From: Porogramme epimiltina | Lineage: Eukaryota; Basidiomycota; Agaricomycetes; Polyporales; Polyporaceae | Assembly: GCA_900155495.1 (NCBI GenBank) | Contig: FTLJ01000434.1 | Span: forward strand, 18,990 to 82,989 | Length of the DNA stretch: 64,000 nucleotides | Direction: 5' to 3' | In this document: piece after piece, positions 44,375 to 54,724 of the stretch | Numbering within the stretch: position 1 is the stretch's first letter | How the letters are laid out: each line of letters begins with the position of its first letter | Notes under the pieces: generated by a model | What the model saw: only the letters and a program-made list of their open reading frames with translations | Told to the model about the DNA's origin: nothing | The model's database searches: none | Position numbers and translations under genes: made by a program

Positions 44375-47252
44375 TCACAGGCCCCGCTCGTCCACAGGCG
44401 GGACGCACTGGAGGTACAGCGCGTACGTTCGCTCCGCCTCCTTCTGGCGGCGCTTGATCTTCTTGTCGAGCTTGCGCTTGCGCCGCTCGTCCTTCTCGAG
44501 CCTGCGCTCACGGCGGCGCGCCTCCGCCTCCTGGCGCGCGTACCGCTCTCCATAGCGCTCGCGGTCGCGCTCCCGCTCGCGGCGCTCGATCACGTCCTCG
44601 TCCGAGTCCTCGCTCTCGGACGGGTCCGACACGTCGCGCGGGTCGAGCCCGGGGAGGTGCATGTCCACCGTGCCCGTGTAGCGGCCCGAGCGCCGCTCGC
44701 GGCCCTTGTACAGCACCGCCTCGACGCCGCGTGAGCGGAAGAAGGACGAGTTCCAGACGTCGACGAGGTCCGCGATGACCGTCGAGCGCTTCGGCGGGCG
44801 GCCGTCCGCCGTCTGGTACTGGGGGACGGGGAGCTGGCCGGACCAAGCGAGGCCGAGGTCCTGCGTGAGGTCGAAAACACTGTCAGCACACCACTTCAGA
44901 GAGGGGATGGAGTTTCAAGACGACGTACAGTCATGAGCCGGATCCAGTCATCGTGGTACACATCGTGCGGGACGAGCACCGCAGGCATGCGCGGCATGGC
45001 CTCCATGATCTCCTCCAGGTCGCCGATCTTGAACATCTCGAACTGCGTGTACGGGTGGGCGCGGTTCGGCGGGCGGCTGAAGCCCTCGGGCGGGGGCGGC
45101 GACTGCCCGCCCATCGCGGCCGCGACGGGGTCGAGCCCGGCGGCCATGACGCGCGGGGACGCGTGCGCGCCGATGCCGCCCGCGCCGTAGGGGACTGCGG
45201 CGCCGTACGGCGCGTTCGCGTTCACGCCGCCGTAGATCGGGGGCGGGGCGTTCGGGTTCGCGTAGATGCTCGTCGGGGGGAGCGGCGCCGCGCCGTACAG
45301 GCCCGGGCTGGGCGCGCGGTGGTCAAGGCCGCCGCGCATCGGCTGGCCCTCGAGGACGTGGCCCGCCGGGTACGTCCCTCCTCCTGCGCCGTAGTAGGGG
45401 GAAGCGGACCGCGGCGGGTGCGCACCACCGTAGGGCGACGCGGCCCTTGGAAGAGGAGCGGGGCCTCCGTACGGGGATGCGCTCCGCGGGAGGGGGGCAG
45501 GGGCTCCGTACGGAGAGGCGGTCCTTGGGAGAGGCGCGGGCCCGCCGTACGGAGAAGCAGCACGCGGGAGGGCACCGGGACCACCATAGGGAGACGCAGC
45601 ACGCTGGATTGCGGCGGCTTGGAAGGGCGACGCGGCGCGCGGGAGGGTGCCACCGGGCTGGTAGGGCGAAATGGGGCGCGGCGCGATCGGGGCCGCAGGG
45701 GCGTAAGGGGACGCGGGGCGCGCAAGGGACACCGGGTTGCGGTAGGGGGAGACGGGGCGCGGGCCACCTTCGCCGGGGCGGGGAGAGGGCGCGCGATATG
45801 CCCCGGCCCCCACCGTCGTGGGGTAGTTTCCGCCAGGAGCGGAGGTGTAAGACGAGGTCTTGTCGTACGTGGTGGGGTAGTTGCCCCCCGGCGCGGACTG
45901 GTACACGCTGGTCGGCCGCTCGCCAGCGCCATAGAAGGAGCCCCGGCGAGGTCGTGCACCAGCACCGGTTCGTTCCTGTTCACGTTCGCGCTCACGTTCG
46001 CGGTCCCTCTCGCGGCGCTCGAGGTCGAGGTTCTCCATGCGGCGCTCGAGATCGGCGGCGGCCTGCTTGTCATACTCACCAGGGTAGCGACCGCCACCGT
46101 ACCCACTCAGCCTACGAGAAGGGTCCGGTCGATCGCGATCGCGATCATCACGGCGGTAGTAGTCGTCGTCTTCATAACGCCTGTCCCTGTCGTATCTGTC
46201 CGAAGTCCTGGACGAGTCGTCCCTTCGGCGTCTGTATTCATCATCTCTCCTGTGACCAAGACGTTAGATACTGTTTGGGCTTGCAGTAAGATGCTATGCT
46301 CCTCGAAATAGTACGGCACGGATACATCATAAAATTTGAGGACCACAAAGATGGCGTTTCTGTTACATGAACAGAAGCAGTGAAGGACGATCCGCCTTCT
46401 CCAAGAACGTGCCAAGTTCACTGGAACATGAGACAATGAAGGGAGGGGGCTGCTGCGGCACCCATAGCCACCCGCTAGGTCACAACCTAACGGCGAAGAT
46501 AAAGTTTACCTCTCATGTGGCGGGGGCCACACTGCAAGCGATTGAGTTCTCCGCAAGATGTGTTAAAGTCGTTCGAAAGTGAAGCAGTAGGTTGCCCAAT
46601 AGATGTGCCACCATGAAAGGCGGAAGACCGCCGTAGCAGCCCCCATCCAGCGAACACACCACCCGAAAGAAGACAGATGCCATCTCTTACGCCGCATATT
46701 TTGGGAGCACAGCAGCACGAGCCCAACGAAACGGACGTACCATCTGTCGTCTCCCCGACGATTTGAGGCCGCGAAGTTCTGCAACACGAGCGTCACCCTA
46801 ACTGCGCATGCCTAATCCGGACAAACTCACAGAATCGGCCGGGGTCGCATTCGCGGGCAGGACCGAGGTCGCCTCCGCAGGGATCCACTGGATGCCGTTC
46901 ACGACGCCCTGCGCCGTCTGGTAGCTGCAGCACGCGCGCGCACACACACGCGAAGTCAGCATCGGGGCGCTGGGGAAGGCGTATAGGGAAACGCACCTCG
47001 CGGAGACCGCTCTGGAGGACGGGGGGTGGCGATCAGGACGTCCGATTAGACGATCGGGACGCGGGGAGGACGGACGCACTTGAACGGGTGGTACACGACC
47101 TGCCCATCGGGCCCGGTCGTCGTCGTGTACGTGATGGCGCCCGGCTGGATGGTCGCGGCCTGCTGGGGGGTCGTCTGCGGGAAGGGCGTCGTGCCGCCGT
47201 AGGGCGAGGTGTGGCCCACGATGGGCGAGACGGGGGCGCCGTACGGGTTCAT
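44375..47252 (-). CDS. Gene X copy B: Arg/Glu-rich protein with SPYGG repeat array
   Basis: Paralogue of the gene at 39717-42171 with the same five-exon plan. ATG 47252: MNPYGAPVSPIVGHTSPYGG, then YQTAQGVVNGIQWIPAEATS / NFAASNRRGDDRW / RDRD-rich region, LERRMENLDLERRERDRERE, a proline-rich middle, YTQFEMFKIGDLEEIMEAMP, HDVYHDDWIRLM / LGLAWSGQLPVPQYQTADGR, STVIADLVDVWNSSFF, SESEDSDED, and a basic coiled-coil ending QCVPPVDERGL. About 700 residues. It differs from copy A mainly by a tandem array of ~14-residue units (consensus ASPYGGPAPLPR) at 45410-45650. Function unknown; charged and coiled-coil ends suggest a scaffold or RNA-associated protein, which is inference only. Confidence 0.78.
45410..45660 (-). 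repeat. SPYGG minisatellite in gene X copy B
   Basis: Five to six in-frame units of about 42 bases, each encoding variants of ASPYGGPAPLPR (RAASPYGGPGALP, RTASPYGAPAPLP, RSASPYGGPAPLP and so on). Absent from copy A, so it arose or was lost after the duplication. Confidence 0.75.
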
Positions 47253-47704
47253 CTCCGTCGGAGCTCGCGAGAAGTCTGGGGCTGGTGAGCGGGGAAGGGG
47301 AAGGGCAGCTGGTGATCCGTGCCCGTGCTCGTGCGGGGCGGGGAGTGGTGAGAGCAAGGGACGGCCGAGGGATTCTGAACGGGGCCTGACCGAGTCGCAG
47401 AGCGCGTTTATCGCAGATGCGATGCGATCTATGGTATATATACCCCCTCCTCGCACGCACGCCTCGCTGCGGCAAGATCCATTCGCCCCGTTCACCGGCA
47501 ACGTGGTGGTCCTCATCTGCTTCTACAGAAGCTTATACCACGCGTCCTAATACTCCCACGTACGTAGGCCCTGCCAGCCTCCTCAATCCACACGACGACC
47601 ACCGCCTGTGGTTGTCGGCAGCGCAGAAAGGTTCAGGGCGGGGAATAAAGGTATTAGGTGCGGTGAATACAGAGTACATCCAGTCCGTCCAGAGACAGCG
47701 CGCC
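47253..47704. promoter_or_regulatory. Gene X copy B promoter with TATA box
   Basis: A ggtatatatacccc element at 47433-47446 lies ~190 bases upstream of the start, at the same relative place as in copy A. The segment next to SEC22 is its 3' flank. No gene inside. Confidence 0.45.
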
Positions 47705-48585
47705 TCATGAGAAACGCCACCAGATAAAAATGATAATGAGCAGGAGCACGCCGCCGATGGGTGCGTACTGCCGAATCATCGCTTGTATGTTGATATTCCG
47801 CGCTGCCCTGCGGTACTTCTCCGACTCGGACCGCAGCGACGTCGATAGGTGCGACATCCCTTGGAATAAAGTGAGCACGGGCCCTTGAAAGCGTGCTCAG
47901 AAGGGCGTACGTACTGTCGAGCGAGTCTCCTCTCCACAGAAGCTCTTCCATGTTCTTGGTCATGATTCGTGTGACGTCTTGCAGCTCGTCGTTGAGCTTG
48001 TCTAATGAGTTCCCTGCCGCGCTCGCCGTCCGTGTGTCTTGGTACAACCGGGTGGTCTTCGACATGAAGGTGTCTGCCACACGGAGCGCACGGTTATACG
48101 GGTGCAAGTCATGGAAGTCCGAGGTGCAAGCACTCACCGAACCCCACAAACGCGTACGGCTTCCGTACGCCGTCGACCTTGGCGCCATAAGATGTCTGGA
48201 ACTCTTTTGAGAGCTCGTCCAGGTATGAGAATGCCAGCTTTCGGGGGTACGACTTGTCCGCAATGACAAGGTAGATGACGTTCTCCGCAATGTAGTAGCT
48301 AGACACCGATGTGTGAGCATGCAACACCTGCCGGACGCACGAATCAAACGTACTGCAGCGTGTATTGCCCGCTCTCAATCGAGCATCGGGGCTCCGAGTT
48401 GGGCCCTATCCTCCGGAAGATGAGCTTGGCTTGCTGCTTGTGCTCTGACAGGGCTTGTTCTGTCTGCTCGGCAATTAGCAGGCCATGACGCAGAGGACGG
48501 GGAACGCGCCGACCTGCTCATCGTCTACGCTCGCGGCAAGGGGGAGGGCGTCGGACGCCCGGACAACAAGGGTGGTCTTGACCAT
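47705..48585 (-). CDS. SEC22: Sec22 R-SNARE (longin v-SNARE of ER-Golgi transport)
   Basis: Vesicle SNARE for ER-Golgi traffic, a tail-anchored ER/Golgi membrane protein. From ATG 48585: MVKTTLVVRASDALPLAASV / TEQALSEHKQQAKLIFRRIG, SIESGQYTLH / YYIAENVIYLVIADKSYPRK and LAFSYLDELSKEFQTSYGAK (longin domain, residues ~1-125) / DTFMSKTTRLYQDTRTAS, LNDELQDVTRIMTKNMEELL, then WRGDSLD with the zero-layer Arg / MSHLSTSLRSESEKYRRAAR, and a C-terminal membrane anchor GGVLLLIIIFIWWRFS. About 215 residues, the normal size. All splice phases close. This is the functional copy; a truncated one lies at 42599-43203. The first two exons lie outside the duplicated unit. Confidence 0.93.
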
Positions 48586-49006
48586 GATAAATAGCGGAGG
48601 GGGTGCGAGGTGCGACCGTGGAGAGTCGAGACCGTGGAGGAGAGTGGCTGGAGGAGGCCGAGTCGGAGACGGACGTGCCAGGTTGTGCGCACGGGCGCTA
48701 TCCGTGGTGGGATACGTGGTGGCGCTCACGTGGGGCGGCCGGTCCAATCGGGAGAGGGGGTGATCCGGGCCGGCCTGGCTGGCCAACGGGAGGGCCGGAC
48801 GCTGCCTGGAGGGGACCGCGCCGGCGGCGGCGCGTCTGATCAGCGATTCCGCCGTCATCGTCATAAGCTGTCTCCCCGCACCCGAGCCCGCGAGCACATG
48901 TTAATCCACCTCTAAATACCCCGGATCGCGCCCCACTGCCCTTGACTAGCCCCCCGCTCCCTCTACCCCATCCATCACCTCCCCAGACTCAGGCTCAGCG
49001 TGCGCG
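48586..49006. promoter_or_regulatory. Divergent promoter region SEC22 / MPO1-like
   Basis: About 420 bases between divergent starts, with C-rich DNA before the MPO1-like ATG. No TATA box recognised. No gene inside. Confidence 0.45.
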
Positions 49007-50002
49007 ATGTCGTCCTCCCCCTTCCTGAACGTTAAGCACCAGGTTTGTCCACTTCGAGTGCGGCTGCAGCACAACACACGCCACTGACCTTTCCACCTCC
49101 AAACCCAGCTCACGTTCTACGGAGCGTACCACGACCACCCCGTTAACGTCGCCGTGCACATGGTCTTCGTGCCCGTCCTGCTCTGGTAACCCCCGCCGTT
49201 GCCCGGGAGAGGCGAGCCGCAGCCCTAACTCTGACCCCCTCCAAACAGGACCGGCCTGGTTATGGGCGCCGCGGCGCCCGTGCCGTCCTTCTTCCCCGAC
49301 GTGCACATCGCGATCAACGACTACCTCGCGTTCGACTTCAACTGGGCCGCCATCTGGGCCATCTCCTGCGGGGCGTACTACTTCGCCCTCCAGCCCGCCG
49401 CCACGGTGCGTTCCCGCCCCCTCTCGGCCCCGCCCAGGCGGCCCGGGGCCCCCATGTAGCGTTTCTCGAGTCTTACCCCCGCGTTTCCCCTTCCGCTACT
49501 GCACGCACGCGCTCGCAGCTCCTGTACGTCCCGCAGCTCGTGCTCACTACGCTCACCGCGGCCGCGTACGCGCACAAGGACGGCGGGATCAAGACCGCGA
49601 CCGTGATCCACATCGTCTCCTGGATCGCGCAGTTCGCAGGCCACTTCCTCGCCGAGGGCCGCTCCCCCGCGCTCCTCGACAACCTCCTCGGCGGTGCGTG
49701 TCCCCTCCGCCTCCTCCGCCCCCTCTTCCACTCCCTCTCCCTGTTATTTTCCCCGCTTTCCCCCGCGTGTGCACATGCGCGTTCCTGGCCGCGCGGGGTC
49801 CTTATTTTTGATGGTGCGGAACGAAATCTGATCGCCACCCTTCGGCTTTTTTTATTCTGCAGCGGTCGTCCTCGCGCCGTTCTTCGTGCACCTCGAGATC
49901 CTCTTCCGCCTCGGGTTCAACCCCGCCCTCCGCCAGGACGTGCACAGCGGCATCACGGAGGAGATCCAGAAGATCAAGAGCGCCAAGGCCAAGAAGGCGT
50001 GA
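49007..50002 (+). CDS. DUF962/Mpo1-like protein (2-hydroxy fatty acid dioxygenase family)
   Basis: Yeast Mpo1 is an ER membrane Fe(II) dioxygenase that shortens 2-hydroxy fatty acids in phytosphingosine catabolism. Five exons: MSSSPFLNVKHQ / LTFYGAYHDHPVNVAVHMVF / TGLVMGAAAPVPSFF, DFNWAAIWAISCGAYYFALQ / TATVIHIVSWIAQFAGHFLA with EGRSPALLDNLLG / VVLAPFFVHLEILFRLGFNP, ending in a Lys-rich KIKSAKAKKA. The YHxHPVNxxxH and GHxxxEGRxPALL motifs carry the conserved metal-binding histidines of the family, and three to four hydrophobic helices are visible. About 200 residues, as expected. The Lys-rich tail could be an ER-retention signal. Confidence 0.88.
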
Positions 50003-50356
50003 AGCACCTCGTCCTCGTCCACAAACTTACACCCGGCTCTACCCCACCTACTCACCGGCAGTCTCCCGCACGAGCGCAGCGTTTCGCGGCCTGGAGCTTC
50101 GTGCTGCCCACGCTGACAATGTACCACGATCCCCACCTCTCACCGTCTTTCTCCCCTTCGTCTGTCGTTTTCCGCCGACGAACAGAATGTATCGGATCAT
50201 TTACCCACCCCCTTCCCTCGTCGCCGGCTGAATATTCTGTACACGTAGTTCTAATGTACAACAACTTCGCTTCGATCCCAGACGCGACTGCACACGCCAT
50301 ACGGTGCGCACCCGCGCTGTCCCCTCCCACACCCCTCAGAACCCATCGAACGCCTC
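50003..50356. other. Convergent intergenic MPO1-like / SDR
   Basis: 3' flanks of two convergent genes. Nothing else supported. Confidence 0.4.
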
Positions 50357-52709
50357 TTAGATGAGGCTCGAGGGCGGTGCGAGCGCCTGCTCCCCAGTGG
50401 GCGTGACGTAGCACGCCGTGAGGCCGCCGTCGACCTTGAAGTCCGTGCCCTGTAGATGTAGGCGAACAGCCACCGTCGGCGGAGCGGGCGTTCGCGCCGA
50501 GCCGAATAGTCAGCACCCGGCTTGTCCGCGGGAAAAGGAAATAATGAGGGGAGGAGGGGAGGGGGGGGATGCTTACGGTCATGTAGCTGCTGTCGTCGCT
50601 CGCGACTGCGTGGGGGAGGGTAAATGCGAAAGGGAAGGGTCAGCGACGGCGTCGGAGGTCCGACGCCCCTCGTACTGCCTGTGGCGCGCGTAGCGACGGC
50701 GACGGCGACGGCGACAGCGAAGGGCGCGGAGGAGAGGAGGAAGGCGAAGGGACGAGGAGGGGAGGGGGGGGGGACAGGACGTACGGAAGAGCGCGCCCTT
50801 GGCGACCTCGACGGCCTCGCCGAAGCGGCCCATGGGGAGGTGCACGAGCCGGCGGTCGCGCTTCTCGGGCGTGTTGAGGAAGTCCATCAGGAGCGCTGTT
50901 CCGTCGCGTCCGCGTCCGCGTCCGTGTGTGCGCGCGCGGGAAGGCCAGGGCGAGAGCCGGCGCCGATAGCGCGAGCGCGAACGAAGGGGCGGCCGAGTGG
51001 GGGGGGGGAGGGGGCGAGACCGCCAGGGGCCGAATGTGGGCGTCACGTCGCGAGGGCGCGGACGCCGGGGGGGACGCGTGCCGGGTGTTCGTTCAGGCCA
51101 GGCGACGGGCAACGGCGGACGCGGTGCGGTGCGGTGCGGGGGGAGAAGCGGACGCGGGGTGAGCACAAGGGGGCACGCGCGCGGGAGAGGGAGGGACATG
51201 GACTTACGCGTCTTGAGAGGGCCGCTGGCGATCGCGAAGGCGGTTGCGTGCGCGGGCGGGCGTCAGTCAAAGAACGGTGCGGCAATGAACCAGCGAGGGG
51301 CGGCGGAGGGCCGGCGGCGGGGTGGGGCGGGGAGGAGGAGAGGGTTGGGAGGGGGAGTGGGGTACGTACGGGCAGATCGAGTTGATGCGGATGCCCTCGC
51401 GGGCGTGGACCATCGCGAGCTCGCGGGTCATCGCGAGGACGGCGCCCTGTGCGGCGGCGGCAGGCGCGCGGACGCAGATTAGGTGCGGTCACGGTCAGCG
51501 CGCGGCGTGTGCCAGAGCGGGCGAGGAGTCGGCCCACCTTGGACGCGGTGTCTGCAGCACCGGCGGCAGACGCGGCCGAGGGAGGCGCGCGAGATAATGC
51601 AATTCAGCCACAGTTCCCGTTCCCCGCGTGCAGAGCCCCGAAGAGAAGCGGCGCGGGGGGCGCAGCGCCGGCCGCCCCGCGGACGAGTGGGGGGAAGGGG
51701 GAAGGGGAAGGGGAGGGGAACGAGAAGATAGGGAGGACGCACATGCGAGCTGGGGCGTCGCGGCGCCCATGATGGCGACAAACGACGCCGTGTTGATGAT
51801 GCTCCCGCCGGCGTGCAGCCCGCGCGCGGCGTCCGCCGGGTTGTTGCGCATGGCGAGGATCGCGTACTTGCAGCCCCACCACACGCCCTTGACGTTGATC
51901 GTCATCGTCAGGTCCCAGATGCGCTCCTCCGTGTTCAGCGCGTTGTCGTCCTCGGGGTGCATGATGCCTGCGTAGGAGACGCGTGCGTTAGGTTCAGATT
52001 GCGTTGGAAGAGCACGGGGGAGCGATCGCGCCGCGATCCGCGCCTCATGCGTGGCGGGGGGGAGGGGGAGCCGTGCGCGAAGCTGCGCAGGTGCACGGGC
52101 GGTCGGGGAGACGGGGCGCGCGGGCGGCGCGAGCGAGAGGGGAAGAACGTACCCGCGTTGTTGAACTGCACGTCGCGTAAGGGGATTAGCGTGCAATGCA
52201 CTCGAGCGTGCGCGCGCCCCCCGGGTGCGAGGAGGGCGCGCGCAGGGAACCGGCCGGTGATAGAGTAGGAGGGTAGGGGAGCAGTAGCGAAAAAAGATAG
52301 ACACGCACCATCACGTCGAGGCGGCCAAAGAGCTCGACGGCCTTGTCGACCGCGGCCTTGACGTCGGCCTCCTTGCCCACGTCCGCCTTGAGAGCCGCGG
52401 CCTTGATGTTGGGGAAGCGCTCCTGGATCAGCGCGAGCGCCTTCTCCGCGGCGGGCAGGTTGACATCGACAAGGAGCACGTCCGCACCCTCCTGCGCGAA
52501 CAGGAGCGCCGATTCGAGGCCGATGCCGCTGTGCACAGGAAAGTGGACGAAAATCGGGGGGATTGAGTGCGTGAGCAGAGATAGAGATGGCGCGATGGCT
52601 TACGATCCGGCGCCGGTAATGAGAGCGGACTGGAATAAATGCGGATTAAGCTACCGTAGAGTGGCCATATGCGCGCCCGACGCACCTTATACTGAAGACG
52701 GCCAGGCAT
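50357..52709 (-). CDS. Classical short-chain dehydrogenase/reductase, intron-dense
   Basis: NAD(P)-dependent oxidoreductase of the classical SDR type. From ATG 52709: MPGRLQYK / SALITGAGS / GIGLESALLFAQEGADVLLV (TGxxxGIG cofactor motif) / FNNAG / NVKGVWWGCKYAILAMRNNP, AGGSIINTASFVAIMGAATP (catalytic Ser) / a 14-nt micro-exon encoding YTASK (51538-51551, catalytic Tyr and Lys) / GAVLAMTRELAMVHAREGIR, INSICP / a 17-nt exon GPLKT (51208-51224) / LLMDFLNTPEKRDRRLVHLP, GRFGEAVEVAKGALF / LASDDSSYMT / GTDFKVDGGLTACYVTPTGE. About 290 residues spread over 2.35 kb, unusual for this compact genome; several introns exceed 150 nt and are GA/CT-rich. Substrate unknown. Confidence 0.88.
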
Positions 52710-54724
52710 TTCGTGGGGATGGAGGACGATGAGGAAGATGGAGAGGAGGTTGGGCAGAGTCAGAACTTGAAGGAGATCGACGAGCAGCGTGAAGCACGAG
52801 ATAAGCTGCTCATCGCTTTAGCCCATCGATAAACGTTGTCGGGCCTTCGTATGATAGACTCTGAGGCCTGGGCGGTACTCGCCGGTCGTGTGCACACCGC
52901 AGAGTCTCTGGACTCGGTCGTCGGTGCCTCCACTGCGCGAGCGGCGACGTTGGGAGAAACGGAACATTGACGTGCGCGGATGTCTCGTTGAGGGCCCCAA
53001 GCCCGGTGCAGCAAGCGCGCCCCGTTTCACACAGATGCGGATCTCGAGCTGACGGAGAACCCTGAGCCGCTGATATTGGGGGGCCGCGAGCATCAATATG
53101 GGCTGTTTGAGAAGGATGCGACCAGCGCAATTGGATGACTTTCCGTAAGGAATCTGCGGGTCTACGGCAAATCTCGACGAAAGCGGAGCCCGAATCCGCC
53201 TCAAGCGAGCATAAGCGAGCCCAAGGGATCTTTAGCGTCTAATGTTGAGGAGTGTTTTCCCGAAGGGCGCACGTGATGTAAAGAGGTTATGTCAGCCCCG
53301 TTTTTGGATGGTGGCTTGATGGGAGCATGATTTATCATGATGGGGGATGCCTTTCTAGTCGAGGAGAGCTCTAAGCGAGGCTAAGCGAGAGCTCTGCGGT
53401 CTGGAGAGGGGGGTCGACCCCCCCTTCCAGATTTTTAAAGTTTGTGAGCGCCTCTAAGCTGCTGAGATGGGCTGAGTCTGTATCGACGATCGGCATCTCG
53501 GCTCCAGGCCTGATCCCAGTCTACGGACGTCCGTAGACCCGTAGATCCCTTACGGATAGTCATCCATTGCCTCGCGGTCCTCCACGACGTCCACCTCATG
53601 ACACCGCTCTTCCTCTCCATTCGCCAACAACAGAACCCGATCGAAAACACGACGGCCAGGCTAGCTGAGGACGGGAAGTGGCACTTCTCCACCGATCGGA
53701 CCCATCATTGGATGGCAGCCGTCGGGGGCAACGTGGTAGCGAGGGCGTGCAGGGGCGTGCGCGGTGGAGCTCGCGACGTTCATCACGGGGTCTGGGAGGA
53801 TCGCCCTCGCCATGTGCGAAGGTACGGACTGTCAGATATTGTGGACAGATGTGCCTGCATTTGGAACTGCGATCTCATCGGGGGCTTGGGTGCGGTGCAG
53901 GATAAGATAGCCACGGAGGGCTTTCGACGCGCCACCCCGCTTGGCCATACCGAGCCTCGACGCTGACAGCGCACACTTGCGTGTGCACACACGGGTACGC
54001 GCAGAAGCTTGAGCTTGAGCTTGAAGGCTGTCTGCTGCTAGAATGCTTCCACTCGTGACGCGCAGGACGCCGTGGACTTCGATGCGACACGAGGGGCGGT
54101 TCTGACGTTAATTCGGGCCTATACCCGCGCTGGACGTGGTTCTAATATCCGTAAGACGTCTACCAAGAACCCAGAGACACGCCGCACTTACGGCCGCCCT
54201 GAGCGGATTGAGTGGACGTCGACGGCGAGGCATGGGGTGGGCATGGGCGGGGTGGGCAGGCCGGCTGGCGGGACACGAAGGGCGGCGCTTGGCAGAGTGG
54301 ACATTCTGGAGAGAGACTGTGGCGTCGGGAGCGTGTGGAGGGCGGGCGGGCGAGATTGGATGACGGGCGCGGCGGAAAAACGGGGAGGAGTTTGTCCGGA
54401 AGAGACGAGGGATTAATTCGCCAACGCCGGGCGACGGGGGGCAGGCGCCCGGGCAGCACGCACGATCGAGGGATCTGGGAGCGTAAAAGGCTATATGATT
54501 GCCATATGGGGAGGTGCTTCTCGCGTGGGCCAGGGCGTTGGGGTCGGAGAGGCGCTCGAGGCAGGCCGGCCCTGCCATCTTCAATCTATCGTCCGCGTCC
54601 GCCGACGCCCGCCGGCTCCCTTATGACCCCTCCTCCCGCCCCCCGTCTCTCCTTCCGCCCTCCCCGCCGTCGCCCAGACGGCCCTCTCCCGCCCCCCGCC
54701 CGCACCGCGCGGACGCGATGACTC
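52710..54724. other. Gene-poor 2-kb interval
   Basis: No gene can be supported. The centre (53140-53540) holds a cluster of palindromes and repeated AAGCGAG motifs, listed separately. The minus-strand open stretch at 53435-53692 has no domain or splice context. The right part (54430-54720) is the CT-rich promoter of the DUF6534 gene. Confidence 0.4.
53200..53540. repeat. Cluster of palindromes and AAGCGAG repeats, possible element remnant
   Basis: Direct repeats AAGCGAGCATAAGCGAG (53203-53219) and TAAGCGAGGCTAAGCGAG (53372-53389) occur 170 bases apart. The second lies between two AGAGCTCT boxes (53365-53372, 53388-53395). A 30-base near-perfect palindrome centred on GTCGAC spans 53401-53430, and a perfect 16-base palindrome ctacggacgtccgtag spans 53521-53536. 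There is no ORF. This looks like the edge of a non-autonomous mobile element, but no target-site duplication was found. Confidence 0.4.

Larger units (their letters stand above)
43213..48310. repeat. Tandem segmental duplication, copy B
   Basis: Right unit of the duplication: RAT1-tail relic, gene X copy B, and SEC22 which here continues into unique sequence and is intact. The right edge is where similarity to copy A stops inside SEC22 intron 2, near 48310. Confidence 0.85.

Noticed and set aside
44953..46311. Plus-strand open frame of ~450 residues across gene X copy B
   Set aside because: Antisense shadow of a GC-rich repetitive exon; composition is nearly all R/G/V/A and gene X is supported by its paralogue.
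50590..51780. Several plus-strand frames across the SDR introns
   Set aside because: They run over GA-rich introns and micro-exons of the minus-strand SDR gene, whose active-site motifs fix the coding strand.
53435..53692. Minus-strand 85-residue frame near the palindromes
   Set aside because: No recognisable transposase, reverse transcriptase or other domain; too short to support.
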